In this document: positions 9,301 to 17,784 of the stretch, piece by piece
Layout: each line of letters opens with the position of its first letter
Numbering within the stretch: position 1 is the stretch's first letter
DNA from: Cupriavidus respiraculi
GTDB taxonomy: Bacteria > Pseudomonadota > Gammaproteobacteria > Burkholderiales > Burkholderiaceae
Reading direction: 5' to 3'
Assembly (NCBI RefSeq): GCF_914271545.1
Contig: NZ_CAJZAH010000009.1
Coordinates: 62,001 to 126,000, forward strand
DNA: 64,000 nucleotides
Program-made: the position numbers and the translations under genes
Notes under the pieces: generated by a model
What the model was told of the DNA's origin: nothing
Seen by the model: the letters and a program-made list of their open reading frames with translations, nothing else
Database searches by the model: none

Positions 9301-10743
9301 CTAGCCTCCCGCCGCACCCCCGGGCATGCCGGCGCGGGTTTGCACCGGCGCATCGGCGGCGAGCCCGGGGGCGAGCGGTGCCGGGGCGGGCATGCCTTCC
9401 TCCAGCTCGGTGGCGGCGATGGTGCCGTTGAGCACCCCATGCGCGCGCTCGCGGTCGATGTCCTTTTCCCAGGCGGCCACCACCACGGTCGCCACGCAGT
9501 TGCCGACCAGATTGCCCACGGCGCGGGCGATGCCGATGAACCAGTCCACCGACAGCACCAGCACGAGGCCGATGGCCGGAATGGCGGGATGGGCCGACAG
9601 CGTCGCCGCCAGGATCACGATGGCCGAGCCCGGAATACCGTGCGCGCCCTTGGAGGTGACCAGCGCCACGGCCAGGATGCCGAGCAGATCGCCCATGGCC
9701 AGCGGCGTGTTGGTGGCCTGGGCGATAAAGACGGCGGCCAGCGTCAGGTAGATCGAGAAGGCGTCCAGGTTGAACGAGTAGCCGGTGGGAATCACCAGCC
9801 CCACGACCGACTTGCGGATGCCCATGAATTCGAGCTTGCGCATCACCTGCGGCAGCACGCTGTCGGACGAGGCGGTGCCCAGCACCACCAGCAGTTCGGC
9901 GCGCAGGTAGCGGATCAGCTTCAGCACCGAGAAGCCCGCCATGCGCATCACCGTGCCCAGCACGACCAGCACGAACATCACCACCGCGCCGTAGAACAGC
10001 ACCACCAGGAAGCCCAGCTGCTTGAGCGAGCCGATGCCGTACTTGCCGACGGTGAAGGCCACCGCCCCGAGCACGCCCAGCGGCGCCAGCTTGATGATGA
10101 AGCTCATCATCTTGAACAGCGTCTGCGACAGGTTGTCGATCACCCGCACCAGCGGCTTGCCGGTCTCGCCGGTCAGCGACAGCGCGCAGCCGAACAGCAC
10201 CGAGATCAAGAGCACCTGCAGCACGTCGCCGTTGGCGAACGCGCCCACCATCGTGCCCGGGATCAGCTTCAGCAGGAAGTCCACGGTGCCGCCGCTGGCC
10301 ATCTTCGACGCGTTGTCGACATAGGCGCTCATCGCGGACGCATCGAGCGAGGCGGGATTGACGTTCATGCCGGCCCCGGGCTGGAACACGTACGCCAGCG
10401 CGATGCCCAGCGCCAGCGCGATGGTGGTGACGATCTCGAAATAGATGACCGCCTTGACGCCGACGCGGCCCACCTTCTTCAGCTCGCCGGCGCCGCAGAT
10501 GCCGGCCACCACCACGCAGAACACGATGGGCCCGATCAGCATCTTGATCAGCTTGATGAAGGCGTCGCCCAGCGGCTTGAGCTTGGCGGCGAACTCCGGC
10601 GCGGCCAGCCCGAGCACCACGCCCAACACCAGGGCGATCAGCACCTGGCCGAACAGGGAACGGGTAAAGCGCACGTGAAGGGGACGGGCATCCGGGCGCG
10701 CGGCGGTGCCGGCCGCCGCCGGCGACGGGGTGGGTTGGTGCAT
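9301..10743 (-). CDS. DctA-like dicarboxylate/sodium symporter with a variant substrate motif
   Basis: 480 residues of the glutamate/dicarboxylate:cation symporter family, inner membrane. Family motifs seen: VLGTASSDSVLPQVM (hairpin-1 serine-rich loop), VIPTGYSFNLD followed by IYLTLAAVFIAQATN, SKGAHGIPGS (hairpin 2) and ARAVGNLVGN with the carboxylate-binding arginine. The highly conserved NMDGT/NLDGT sodium site reads NLDAF here, and the residue three before the arginine is glycine, so substrate or coupling may differ from standard DctA. The start at 10743 is chosen over an ATG four codons upstream because GGAGACAACG precedes it. Operon with the GntR gene, divergent from the hydrolase pair. 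Confidence 0.9.
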   Translation of the reverse strand: MHQPTPSPAAAGTAARPDARPLHVRFTRSLFGQVLIALVLGVVLGLAAPEFAAKLKPLGDAFIKLIKMLIGPIVFCVVVAGICGAGELKKVGRVGVKAVIYFEIVTTIALALGIALAYVFQPGAGMNVNPASLDASAMSAYVDNASKMASGGTVDFLLKLIPGTMVGAFANGDVLQVLLISVLFGCALSLTGETGKPLVRVIDNLSQTLFKMMSFIIKLAPLGVLGAVAFTVGKYGIGSLKQLGFLVVLFYGAVVMFVLVVLGTVMRMAGFSVLKLIRYLRAELLVVLGTASSDSVLPQVMRKLEFMGIRKSVVGLVIPTGYSFNLDAFSIYLTLAAVFIAQATNTPLAMGDLLGILAVALVTSKGAHGIPGSAIVILAATLSAHPAIPAIGLVLVLSVDWFIGIARAVGNLVGNCVATVVVAAWEKDIDRERAHGVLNGTIAATELEEGMPAPAPLAPGLAADAPVQTRAGMPGGAAGG

Positions 10744-10972
10744 CGTTGTCTCCATGGACGGGTCCGTGCGTCTGGCGCGGCCCATCTCGTCGGTTCAGGT
10801 CTGCCGTTGCCGTTCGATGCCCGGCCGGCGGTGGTGCGTCCGTTTCGCCGCGCCGGAAAACCCGGTGTCGGCGTCCATGTGCGCGGCCCCCCTGTTGGGG
10901 CGGATTGCACATCTGAGGCTGGCCGGACCGGATTGTCCGCAGCGCATTGTCCGAACGTGTCACCGAATATAG

Positions 10973-10993
10973 TGCATATAATTTTTGTATGCA
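10973..10993. promoter_or_regulatory. candidate GntR operator in the dctA/hydrolase divergent region
   Basis: In the 452-bp gap between dctA and the hydrolase gene the sequence turns AT-rich around 10965-11000 and shows the dyad TGCATA (10973-10978) and TATGCA (10988-10993). It is the only clear palindromic AT-rich site there and lies where promoters for both directions would be. The match to a specific GntR consensus is not established. Nothing else recognisable was seen in the rest of the gap. Confidence 0.45.
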
Positions 10994-11195
10994 AAGTTTG
11001 AATGCGCTGTGCTACCATCGATTGCACAGGGCGCACCACAAGCGCTCGCAGCGCACCACGGACGTGCCGCGCAGGCCCACAGAGCGCCGCCGGTATCCAC
11101 GCCCGCATCCCCGCGCTATAACGTCATCCGGGCGGCGCGCATGGGCGGCCGCCATGCCGTCATCCCGGACGGCGACAGGCTTGCAGGAGACACGC

Positions 11196-12452
11196 ATGGC
11201 AGCAGCATTCCCCACCCCCGCCTCCGACGTCGGCGCCCGCATCATGGACTGGGCCGACGCCCTGGCCGTGCATACCGAGCAGCCCGGCATGCTCACGCGG
11301 ACCTATCTGACCGAAGCGCACCACGGCGCCGCCGCGCAGCTCACCGCGTGGATGCAGGACGCCGGCATGACCGTGCGGCGCGATGCCGCCGGCAACGTGA
11401 TCGGCCGCTACGAGGGACTGGAGCCGGGCGCGCCCGCGCTGCTGACCGGCTCGCATTTCGATACGGTGCGCGACGCCGGCCGCTACGACGGCAATCTCGG
11501 CGTGATCCTGCCGATCGCCTGCGTGGCCGAATGGCATCGCCAGGGCAAGCGCTTTCCCTTCGCCATCGAGGTGGTTGGCTTCGCCGAGGAAGAGGGCGTG
11601 CGCTTCAAGGCCACCCTGCTCGGCAGCCGCGCCATCGCCGGCACGTTCGATACCAATGTGCTGGACAACGTGGACGAGTCCGGACGCACGATGCGCGACG
11701 CCATGCGCGCCGCCGGCTTCGATGCCGCCGCGCTGCCGGCCGCGGCCCGCGCGCGGGACAGCGTGCTGGCCTTCGTCGAAGTGCATATCGAACAGGGGCC
11801 GGTGCTGCTCAACGAAGGCCTGCCGCTGGGCGTGGTCACCGCCATCTCGGGCGCCACGCGCTTTATCGTCGAGCTCGAAGGGCTGGCCGGACATGCTGGC
11901 ACGGTGCCGATGGAGCTGCGGCGCGACGCGGCGATGGCCGGCGCCGAAATCGGCCTTTATATCGAGCGCCGCTGCGGTGGCACGCCGGGCCTGGTCGGCA
12001 CGGTCGGCCAGTTCAACGTGCCCAACGGCGCCGCCAACGTGGTGCCTGGCCGCGCCGTGCTGTCCATCGACATCCGCGCCGGCGAGGACGCGGTGCGCCA
12101 ATCCGCGGTCGACGACGTGCTCGCCGAGATCGAGCGCATCGGCGCGCGCCGCAACGTGCGCGTGCAGATGCGCAAGACCCACGAAGCCGGCAGCGTGCCG
12201 TGCGCGCCGTGGCTGCAGCGGCAGTGGGCCGCGGCCATCGAGCGCCAGGGCCAGCCGGTGCGGCACCTGCCGTCGGGCGCCGGCCATGACGCGATGGCCG
12301 TGGCCGCCATCGCCGATGTCGCGATGCTGTTCGTGCGCTGCGGCAACGGCGGCATCAGCCATCACCCGACCGAGACCATGACCGCGGAAGATGCCGCGAT
12401 CGCCGCGCGCGTGTTCTCGGACTTCGTCGAGCACTTCGTGCCGGCGCCCTGA
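11196..12452 (+). CDS. M20-type Zn/Mn amidohydrolase, allantoate / N-carbamoyl-amino-acid hydrolase family
   Basis: 418 residues, typical of the AllC/HyuC/beta-ureidopropionase family, which removes a carbamoyl group from ureido acids. Metal ligands are visible: GSHFDTV (H87), GRYDGNLGV (D98), AEEEGVRF (E131-E132), VEIEQ-type VHIEQGP, and the C-terminal SGAGHDAM and ISHHPTE motifs. The start is the ATG at 11196 with GCAGGAGA upstream; the open frame extends further upstream without family similarity. It is followed by an M20 gene 60 bp downstream and is divergent from dctA-gntR, so the true substrate may be an N-carbamoyl or otherwise N-substituted dicarboxylate such as ureidosuccinate (inference). 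Confidence 0.88.
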   Translation: MAAAFPTPASDVGARIMDWADALAVHTEQPGMLTRTYLTEAHHGAAAQLTAWMQDAGMTVRRDAAGNVIGRYEGLEPGAPALLTGSHFDTVRDAGRYDGNLGVILPIACVAEWHRQGKRFPFAIEVVGFAEEEGVRFKATLLGSRAIAGTFDTNVLDNVDESGRTMRDAMRAAGFDAAALPAAARARDSVLAFVEVHIEQGPVLLNEGLPLGVVTAISGATRFIVELEGLAGHAGTVPMELRRDAAMAGAEIGLYIERRCGGTPGLVGTVGQFNVPNGAANVVPGRAVLSIDIRAGEDAVRQSAVDDVLAEIERIGARRNVRVQMRKTHEAGSVPCAPWLQRQWAAAIERQGQPVRHLPSGAGHDAMAVAAIADVAMLFVRCGNGGISHHPTETMTAEDAAIAARVFSDFVEHFVPAP

Positions 12453-12512
12453 GACATCCATCGCACCCAACACCTTCCACAGCACACCCACAGCACACAT
12501 CCCGAGACAACG

Positions 12513-13781
12513 ATGAACGCACCCGACCAGATCCCTTCGCTGCAAGCCACGCTGACCAGCTATATCGACGAACAACGCCCCCGCCAGCAGGCCTTCCTCG
12601 CCGAACTGGTCAAGGTGCCGTCGGACAATCCGCCCGGCGACTGCGCGGCGCACGGCCAGCGCGCCCGCGCGCTGCTGGAGGAACTGGGATTCGAGGTGGA
12701 GGCGCATCCGGTGCCGGAGGCGCTGGTCAAGGCGGCGGGCATGATCAGCGCCACCAACCTGATCGTGCGCAAGACGTTCGGCAAGGGCGGCCCCGTGATC
12801 GCCATGAACGCCCATGGCGACGTGGTGCCCCCGGGCCTGGGCTGGACCAAGGACCCCTATGGCGGCGAGATCGCCGACAGCGAGCACGGCCCGGTCATGT
12901 ACGGCCGCGGCGTGGCGGTGTCCAAGTCGGATTTCGCCACCTACACCTATGCCGTGCTGGCGCTGATGGAGGCCGAGAAGCGTGGCCAGAAGATCAAAGG
13001 CACGGTGGAGCTGCAGTTCACCTACGACGAGGAAACGGGCGGCGACATCGGCCCGAAGTACCTGCTGGAGCAGGGCCTGAGCAAGCCGGACTATGCGATC
13101 TCCGCCGGCTTCTCCTACGGCATCACCTCGGCGCACAACGGTTGCCTGCATGTCGAGGTCACCGTCAAGGGCAAGCAGGGCCATGCGGCCATGCCGCACA
13201 CCGGCGTCGATGCGATCGAGGCCGCCACCCATATCCTGCGCGCGATCTACGACCTGCGCGCCGAACTGGCGACCCGCAAGTCCAGGACGCCGGGCATCGA
13301 CACGGCTACGCTGAACGTGGGCCTGATCAAGGGCGGCATCAATACCAACGTGGTGCCGGATCTCGTAACGTTCCGCGTCGACCGCCGCATGATCCCCGAG
13401 GAGATCGGCTTCGATGCCGAAGGCGAGATCCGCGCGGTGGTGGAGAAGGCCGCCAAGGACCGGCCGGGCATCGAAGCGAAGGTCGAACGCATCATCCTCG
13501 CCGAGCCGCTGTCCGAGCTGCCGGGCGTCGACAAGCTCATCCATGCCCTCAAGAGCCGCGCCGAGGAAGTGTTCGGCGTCGACATCCCGGTGCATGGCGT
13601 GCCGCTGTACACCGATGCCCGCCACTACACCAAGCACGGCATCCCCACCGTGCTGTACGGCGCCGGCCCCCGCACGCTGATGGAAGCGCGCGGCCACAAC
13701 TCGGACGAAAACCTGCGCCTGGATGACCTGAACCGCGCGACCAAGGTGGTGGCGCTGGCGCTGGCGGATTTGATGAGGTGA
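12513..13781 (+). CDS. M20-family metallohydrolase with an altered metal-ligand motif
   Basis: 422 residues, ArgE/DapE/CPG2 superfamily. NAHGDVVPP gives H101 and D103, FTYDEETGG gives the catalytic acid and next ligand (E173/E174), a dimerisation domain (about 195-315) holds HAAMPHTGVDAIEAA, and the C-terminal YTDARHYTKHG carries a possible ligand. In the usual GRGxxDxKG motif the bridging aspartate is not found: the segment reads GRGVAVSKSD, so valine takes its place, with an aspartate four residues later. Either a relative with shifted ligands or a changed metal site. It lies 60 bp after the ureidohydrolase gene on the same strand and is probably co-transcribed; its substrate is unknown. 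Confidence 0.85.
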   Translation: MNAPDQIPSLQATLTSYIDEQRPRQQAFLAELVKVPSDNPPGDCAAHGQRARALLEELGFEVEAHPVPEALVKAAGMISATNLIVRKTFGKGGPVIAMNAHGDVVPPGLGWTKDPYGGEIADSEHGPVMYGRGVAVSKSDFATYTYAVLALMEAEKRGQKIKGTVELQFTYDEETGGDIGPKYLLEQGLSKPDYAISAGFSYGITSAHNGCLHVEVTVKGKQGHAAMPHTGVDAIEAATHILRAIYDLRAELATRKSRTPGIDTATLNVGLIKGGINTNVVPDLVTFRVDRRMIPEEIGFDAEGEIRAVVEKAAKDRPGIEAKVERIILAEPLSELPGVDKLIHALKSRAEEVFGVDIPVHGVPLYTDARHYTKHGIPTVLYGAGPRTLMEARGHNSDENLRLDDLNRATKVVALALADLMR

Positions 13782-13824
13782 GGTAGAGGCTGCGGGAGCG
13801 CAGCCGATTCGTGCCGTTCGGCGG

Positions 13825-13953
13825 CTACTGGAAGACCGTGCCGCCGGCGTCGTGCATGGCCCGGGCCAGAGCTTTGTCGAGCGTGGCCAGCACGGCGCCA
13901 TTGCGCAGGGCGAGATCCAGGTAGGTTGCGTCGTAAGCCGTGAGCGAATGCTC
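13825..13953 (-). pseudogene. remnant of a PIN-domain toxin gene (VapC-like C-terminus)
   Basis: About 42 codons ending at a stop at 13825 encode LTAYDATYLDLALRNGAVLA, then TLDKALARAMHDAGG. AYDATYLDLA and LATLDKAL are the last two acidic motifs of PIN-domain ribonucleases. The N-terminal two thirds of the domain and any antitoxin gene are missing; upstream sequence in the same frame is unrelated and leads into a hairpin. Probably a degraded toxin-antitoxin locus. Confidence 0.65.
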
Positions 13954-14005
13954 GCGAGCCATCGACGGTTGGTGGCAACGTGAAACCGGTTGTCCCAAAT
14001 AGAAA

Positions 14006-14029
14006 CCGGCCCTCAATCCTGAGGGCCGG
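14006..14029. terminator. strong GC hairpin, possible terminator
   Basis: CCGGCCCTCA (14006-14015), loop ATCC, TGAGGGCCGG (14020-14029): a perfect 10-bp stem between the PIN remnant and the small membrane-protein gene, 38 bp past the latter's stop codon. No T-run follows on either strand, so termination is uncertain. GAAACCGG occurs twice just before it (13982 and 14003). Confidence 0.4.
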
Positions 14030-14067
14030 CCCGGTCGCGAAGGCTGTACAGCTTCAGGTGGGTCGCC

Positions 14068-14286
14068 CTAGCGGACACCCAGCCAGTGCATGGCCTCCTG
14101 ACCGAAGGCGATCGCCACCAATACCACCAGCAGCAGAACCAGGGTCAACGTACTGATATAGACCGTGGCCTTGGCGGCCTCGGCCTGCTCGTCGGATGCA
14201 TGAAAGCGCGCGACGGGATGCGCGGCACGGGGCCGGTGAAAGCGCTCGCTCAGGTGCCTGAAGTGAAGTTCGGGATGGAAGCGCAT
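14068..14286 (-). CDS. small His-rich single-pass membrane protein, unknown function
   Basis: 72 residues. Residues 1-34 are polar and rich in histidine and arginine (six or so His), then one membrane segment spans about 42-62 (YISTLTLVLLLVVLVAIAF), followed by a short tail QEAMHWLGVR. The ATG at 14286 is preceded by AGGAGGTG, a near-perfect ribosome site, which is the main reason to believe this short gene and this start. I do not recognise the family. It stands alone between the PIN remnant and the exonuclease gene. Confidence 0.7.
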   Translation of the reverse strand: MRFHPELHFRHLSERFHRPRAAHPVARFHASDEQAEAAKATVYISTLTLVLLLVVLVAIAFGQEAMHWLGVR

Positions 14287-14475
14287 GGTGGACACCTCCT
14301 GTGGCTGGAACGCGCTACCGGCACGCACCGTGCGTGCCTGCCATGCATGACGAGCCACGCGGCGCCCCGCGAGGGGCGGAGCCGGCACGGACCCGCGCCG
14401 ACGGTGGCACTGCCATGCACGCTTCCAATATAGGCCGGCGATACGGCCAGCGATAGCCGGATCGGCCCGCGCGGC

Positions 14476-15114
14476 TCAGTTTCCGTCCGCGCCGCCGTCC
14501 GGCGGCGGTGCCGCCGCGCGGGCCAGCGCGGCTTCCCGCTCGCGCAGCGCGGCCAGCATGTTGCAGAACAGGGCGCCTTGCTCCAGTGCATCGTCCAGCG
14601 CCACGTGGGTGTGCGGCAGCGGATCCTTCCACGCGTCGGGCAGCGCGGGCTTGACCGTGCGCCGGTAGGGCAGGCCGGTCAGCGCGAAGCCCAGCGTCTT
14701 GATGTCCAGCGCGGCCCAGCCGAACGGCGAGCGGCCGGCGAAGCGCATCATGTACCAGAACATCCAGGTGAAATCGAAACCGGCCGGAAACGCCACGAAG
14801 ACCGGTTTGCCCGGCAGGCTCTCGACCCACTCCACATAGCGCACCATCGCGTCCTCGGGCCGCTGCAGGTCGCGCCGGCAGGCGGCCCAGGCATCGGGTT
14901 CGGTCTGCCACCACTTCATCTGGACCGGATGGCCGACCGCGCCCGGCAGCGTCTCGAGGTTGGCCGAGAACGTGCCGACCACGGTCTTGTCGGCCAGCAT
15001 CGCGGCCGAGGCGAAGGACAGCATCGAATGTGGGCCCGGAATCGGGCCGTCCGCCTCGACATCGGTGCTCACGTAGATTTCCGGGCGGGTGTCGCGGGGC
15101 TGCTGCTTGGCCAT
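14476..15114 (-). CDS. DnaQ/RNase T-like 3'-5' exonuclease
   Basis: 212 residues. STDVEADG at 16-23 supplies the first acidic pair (D18, E20) of the DEDD exonuclease fold; [11 protein letters not shown] near 110-120 supplies the second Asp, and [12 protein letters not shown] near 168-180 the later His/Asp positions. A tail of about 30 residues rich in Ala, Arg and Pro follows. The family removes nucleotides from 3' ends of DNA or RNA; which substrate cannot be told. Its start lies four bases after the stop of the MBL hydrolase gene, so the two are co-transcribed. Confidence 0.82.
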   Translation of the reverse strand: MAKQQPRDTRPEIYVSTDVEADGPIPGPHSMLSFASAAMLADKTVVGTFSANLETLPGAVGHPVQMKWWQTEPDAWAACRRDLQRPEDAMVRYVEWVESLPGKPVFVAFPAGFDFTWMFWYMMRFAGRSPFGWAALDIKTLGFALTGLPYRRTVKPALPDAWKDPLPHTHVALDDALEQGALFCNMLAALREREAALARAAAPPPDGGADGN

Positions 15115-15118
15115 GGCG

Positions 15119-15769
15119 TCAGGCCGCGTCGATCAGGTGATCGGCGACGTAAGGATTGCTGCGCCGCTCGTTGCCGAAGGTTGACACCGGGCCATGGCCG
15201 GGAACGAAGGTGACCTCGTCGCCCAGCGGCCACAGCCGGGTGCGGATAGAGCGGATCAGGTCGGCATGGTTGCCGCGCGGAAAGTCGGTGCGGCCGATGG
15301 AGCCGGCGAACAGCACGTCGCCGACGATCGCGACCTGGTGCGGCCGGGAGAAGAACACGACGTGGCCGGGCGTGTGGCCGGGGCAGTGGTAGACCTCCAG
15401 CGTCTCGCCGCCGAACTGCACGGTGTCGCCATCCTCGAGCCAGCGGTCCGGCTCGAATGCCTCGGCGTGGCCGAAGCCGAAGCGCTGGCTTTGGGCGGGC
15501 AGTTGCTCGATCCAGAAGCGTTCGTCGCGATGCGGCCCCTCGATCGGCACGCCGAGCTGGCGGGCCAGCGCCGCGGCGCCCGCGCAGTGGTCGACATGGC
15601 CGTGCGTCAGCAGGATCTTGTCCACCGTCACGCCGCGCTCGGCGATCGCCGACAGGATGCGGTCGAGGTCGCCGCCGGGGTCGCACACGGCCGCGCGGCC
15701 GCTTTGCTCGTCGATCAGCAGCGAACAGTTCTGCTGGAAGGGCGTCACGGGAATCAGGACAACTTGCAT
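15119..15769 (-). CDS. metallo-beta-lactamase-fold hydrolase (YcbL / glyoxalase II-like)
   Basis: 216 residues. The binuclear metal motif THGHVDH is at 55-61 (H56, H58, D60, H61), the second-site residues appear in [21 protein letters not shown] and the C-terminal PGHG, and the protein ends with PYVADHL. This is the short glyoxalase-II-like group exemplified by YcbL, which hydrolyses thioesters such as S-lactoylglutathione. The frame is open 70 codons upstream without family similarity; the ATG at 15769 gives [15 protein letters not shown], the family start. First gene of a two-gene unit with the exonuclease and divergent from rlpA. Confidence 0.9.
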   Translation of the reverse strand: MQVVLIPVTPFQQNCSLLIDEQSGRAAVCDPGGDLDRILSAIAERGVTVDKILLTHGHVDHCAGAAALARQLGVPIEGPHRDERFWIEQLPAQSQRFGFGHAEAFEPDRWLEDGDTVQFGGETLEVYHCPGHTPGHVVFFSRPHQVAIVGDVLFAGSIGRTDFPRGNHADLIRSIRTRLWPLGDEVTFVPGHGPVSTFGNERRSNPYVADHLIDAA

Positions 15770-15949
15770 GCGTGGGGCGCCGGCGCACGGCCGGTCTAAG
15801 GGCTTGCGGGGATCAGGGCATTGTAGCCCCGAGTTGCGAACCAACCCTGCGGCCGGCATGGACTGACGCCCAAATGTGATCCGCAGGCGCCCGTTGTGGT
15901 ACCGATGCAAATCGCCGCAATCCGTTGTCAGTTGGTGGATTGCGCGGAA

Positions 15950-15979
15950 TTGACAGGCATTTACGACAATTCGTAACAA
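15950..15979 (+). promoter_or_regulatory. candidate rlpA promoter with an internal perfect dyad
   Basis: TTGACA at 15950-15955 and TAACAA at 15974-15979 are 18 bases apart, 44 bp before rlpA. Between and overlapping them is the perfect inverted repeat TTACGACAATTCGTAA (15961-15976, 6-bp arms), well placed for a repressor. The -10 match is weak. The remaining part of the 253-bp divergent gap shows nothing recognised. Confidence 0.4.
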
Positions 15980-16022
15980 AATCAGCGGAAATCGTGCGCG
16001 GCGACGGTGTTAGACTCCCGCG

Positions 16023-16808
16023 ATGCATTGGCTCAGCAAGACCTCCTATCGCCTGCGGCGCATGTTCCGCCCCGGCGTCCACGCCCTCTGCGCGCTCGCG
16101 CTGGCGGCGTGCGCCATGCCGCCCACCGCGCCCGATGGCGAAGAGGGCCAGGCGCCTACCGCGGCCACGCCGGCAACGCCGGCACCGAAGCCTTCCCGTT
16201 CCCAGGACAAGCTCGCCAAGGCGCCCGACAGCGCGAACGCGACGCCGCCGGTCGGCCGCAGCTGGAACCTGTTTGGCTGGGGCGGCGACGATGCGCTCAA
16301 CGAAGGCGTCGGCCCCAAGAGTTCGCTCGAGGGCCTGCGTCCCGACCTGGGTTCGTTCGAGCAGCGCGGCGTCGCCTCCTGGTACGGCAAGGCCTTCCAC
16401 GGACGCAAGACCGCCAACGGCGAGCGATTCAACATGGGCGCGATGACCGCGGCCCATCCTTCGCTGCCGCTCGATAGCTGGGTGCTGGTGCGCAATCTGC
16501 GCAACGACAAGGTCGCGGTGCTGCGGATCAACGACCGCGGTCCCTATCACGGCAACCGTGTGCTCGACGTGTCCTATGGCGCCGCCAAGCGCCTGGGCTT
16601 CGTCGACCGGGGCGCCACGCAGGTGGAGATCCGCCGCCTATCGCGCACCGAGGTGGCCGCGCTCGGTTCGCAGTACCTGCCCGAGGGCGCCGAGGGCGGT
16701 GGCGACGATGCACCGGAGCTGAGCGATGCCGACAACGCCAAGCCGGACCGTTCCACGCGCAAGGCGCGCAAGGCCGTCGCCAAGCGCAAGGTCAGCAGCA
16801 AGCGCTGA
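16023..16808 (+). CDS. rlpA: RlpA-type septal-ring lipoprotein (lytic transglycosylase family)
   Basis: 261 residues. A basic N-terminus and hydrophobic run end in the lipobox LAAC (C30), so an outer-membrane lipoprotein is predicted. After a Pro/Ala-rich linker the double-psi beta-barrel domain covers about 115-200: GVASWYGKAFHGRKTANGE, then RINDRGPYHGNRVLDVSYGA with the catalytic-type Glu/Asp residues. RlpA cleaves glycan strands lacking stem peptides at the division septum. The C-terminus is a lysine/arginine-rich tail (about 235-261) and no SPOR domain is visible, unlike the Pseudomonas protein, so septal targeting would have to work differently. Divergent from the MBL gene, convergent with rsmI. 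Confidence 0.9.
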   Translation: MHWLSKTSYRLRRMFRPGVHALCALALAACAMPPTAPDGEEGQAPTAATPATPAPKPSRSQDKLAKAPDSANATPPVGRSWNLFGWGGDDALNEGVGPKSSLEGLRPDLGSFEQRGVASWYGKAFHGRKTANGERFNMGAMTAAHPSLPLDSWVLVRNLRNDKVAVLRINDRGPYHGNRVLDVSYGAAKRLGFVDRGATQVEIRRLSRTEVAALGSQYLPEGAEGGGDDAPELSDADNAKPDRSTRKARKAVAKRKVSSKR

Positions 16809-16820
16809 GGCCGCGCACCC

Positions 16821-16836
16821 GGCGATCCGGATCGCC
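16821..16836. terminator. palindrome between convergent rlpA and rsmI
   Basis: GGCGATCCGGATCGCC is a perfect 16-base palindrome in the 55-bp gap between the two convergent stop codons. As RNA it would need a small loop from its centre and has no T-run, so its role as a shared terminator is only suggested by position. Confidence 0.3.
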
Positions 16837-16863
16837 CGCAGACCGGTGCCGCAGCCCCGTGAT

Positions 16864-17769
16864 TCAATCCCCCGCGCGCCGCGTCAGCGCCAGCTGGTAC
16901 AGCGCGTCGGTCTTCGCGCCGGTAATGGCCGCGGCAAGCTTCGCCGCGCGCTTGGCCGGCAGCTCCGCCAGCAGCAGATCGAGCACGCGCCGCGCCTGCG
17001 GATCGACGGTGTCCGCGTCGCCCGCCTGCCCCACCGCGCCGGCGCCTTCCACCACCAGGACGAATTCCCCCTTGCCCCGGCTCGCATCGGCCGCCAGCCA
17101 GTCGGCCGCTTCGGCCACCGGCATCACCGCGATGCTCTCGAACAGCTTGGTCAGTTCGCGCCCGATCAGCAGGCGGCGCGTACCCGGCAGCCCCTCGCGC
17201 AGCGCGGCCAGCGTGTCGGCGATCCGGTGCGGCGCTTCGTACAACACCCACGCATGCTCCAGTGGCGCCAGTGCCGCGATGGCCTCGGCGCGGGCCTTGG
17301 GCTTGGCCGGCAGAAAGCCGACGAAGTGAAAGCGCCCCGCGCTGGCGTCGAGCAGTTCGCCGGCGACCGACAGCGCCGTCACGGCCGCGCTCGGTCCGGG
17401 CAGCGGCACCACGCCGTGACCCGCCGCGCGCACCGCTTCCACCAGCCGCGCGCCGGGATCGGAGATGCCCGGCGTGCCGGCGTCCGACACATAGGCGATG
17501 CGCTCGCCCGCCGCCAGCCGCGACACGATCTTCACGGCGGCCTCGCGCTCGTTGTGCTCGTGCACGGCCACCAGCGGGCGCTGCATGCCCAGGCGCGACA
17601 GCAACTGACCGGTGTTGCGGGTGTCCTCGCAGGCGATCGCGTCGACCAGTCCCAGCACATGCAGCGCGCGCAGCGACAGGTCGGCGACATTGCCGATCGG
17701 CGTGGCGACGATATACAGGGTGCCGGTGGGATACGACTGGCCGGCCGCCAGGGAGATCCAGTCAGTCAT
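16864..17769 (-). CDS. rsmI: 16S rRNA (cytidine(1402)-2'-O)-methyltransferase
   Basis: 301 residues. Tetrapyrrole-methylase fold enzyme that 2'-O-methylates C1402 of 16S rRNA. Signatures: GTLYIVATPIGN at 16-27, CEDTRNTG near 47-54, YVSDAGTPGISDPG near 93-106 and PLPGPSAA near 122-129. The longer frame upstream overlaps the divergent yraN gene, and the ATG at 17769 gives the normal N-terminus MTDWIS. The start is only 15 bp from the yraN start on the other strand, so the promoters of the pair must overlap the opposing coding sequences. Confidence 0.96.
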   Translation of the reverse strand: MTDWISLAAGQSYPTGTLYIVATPIGNVADLSLRALHVLGLVDAIACEDTRNTGQLLSRLGMQRPLVAVHEHNEREAAVKIVSRLAAGERIAYVSDAGTPGISDPGARLVEAVRAAGHGVVPLPGPSAAVTALSVAGELLDASAGRFHFVGFLPAKPKARAEAIAALAPLEHAWVLYEAPHRIADTLAALREGLPGTRRLLIGRELTKLFESIAVMPVAEAADWLAADASRGKGEFVLVVEGAGAVGQAGDADTVDPQARRVLDLLLAELPAKRAAKLAAAITGAKTDALYQLALTRRAGD

Positions 17770-17784
17770 GCTTGAGAACTTCCA

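Noticed and set aside
11160-13901. 913-codon minus-strand frame opposite the two hydrolase genes
   Set aside because: Its composition (His, Arg, Gly and Ala) is that of antisense GC-rich DNA, and both plus-strand genes have intact family motifs.
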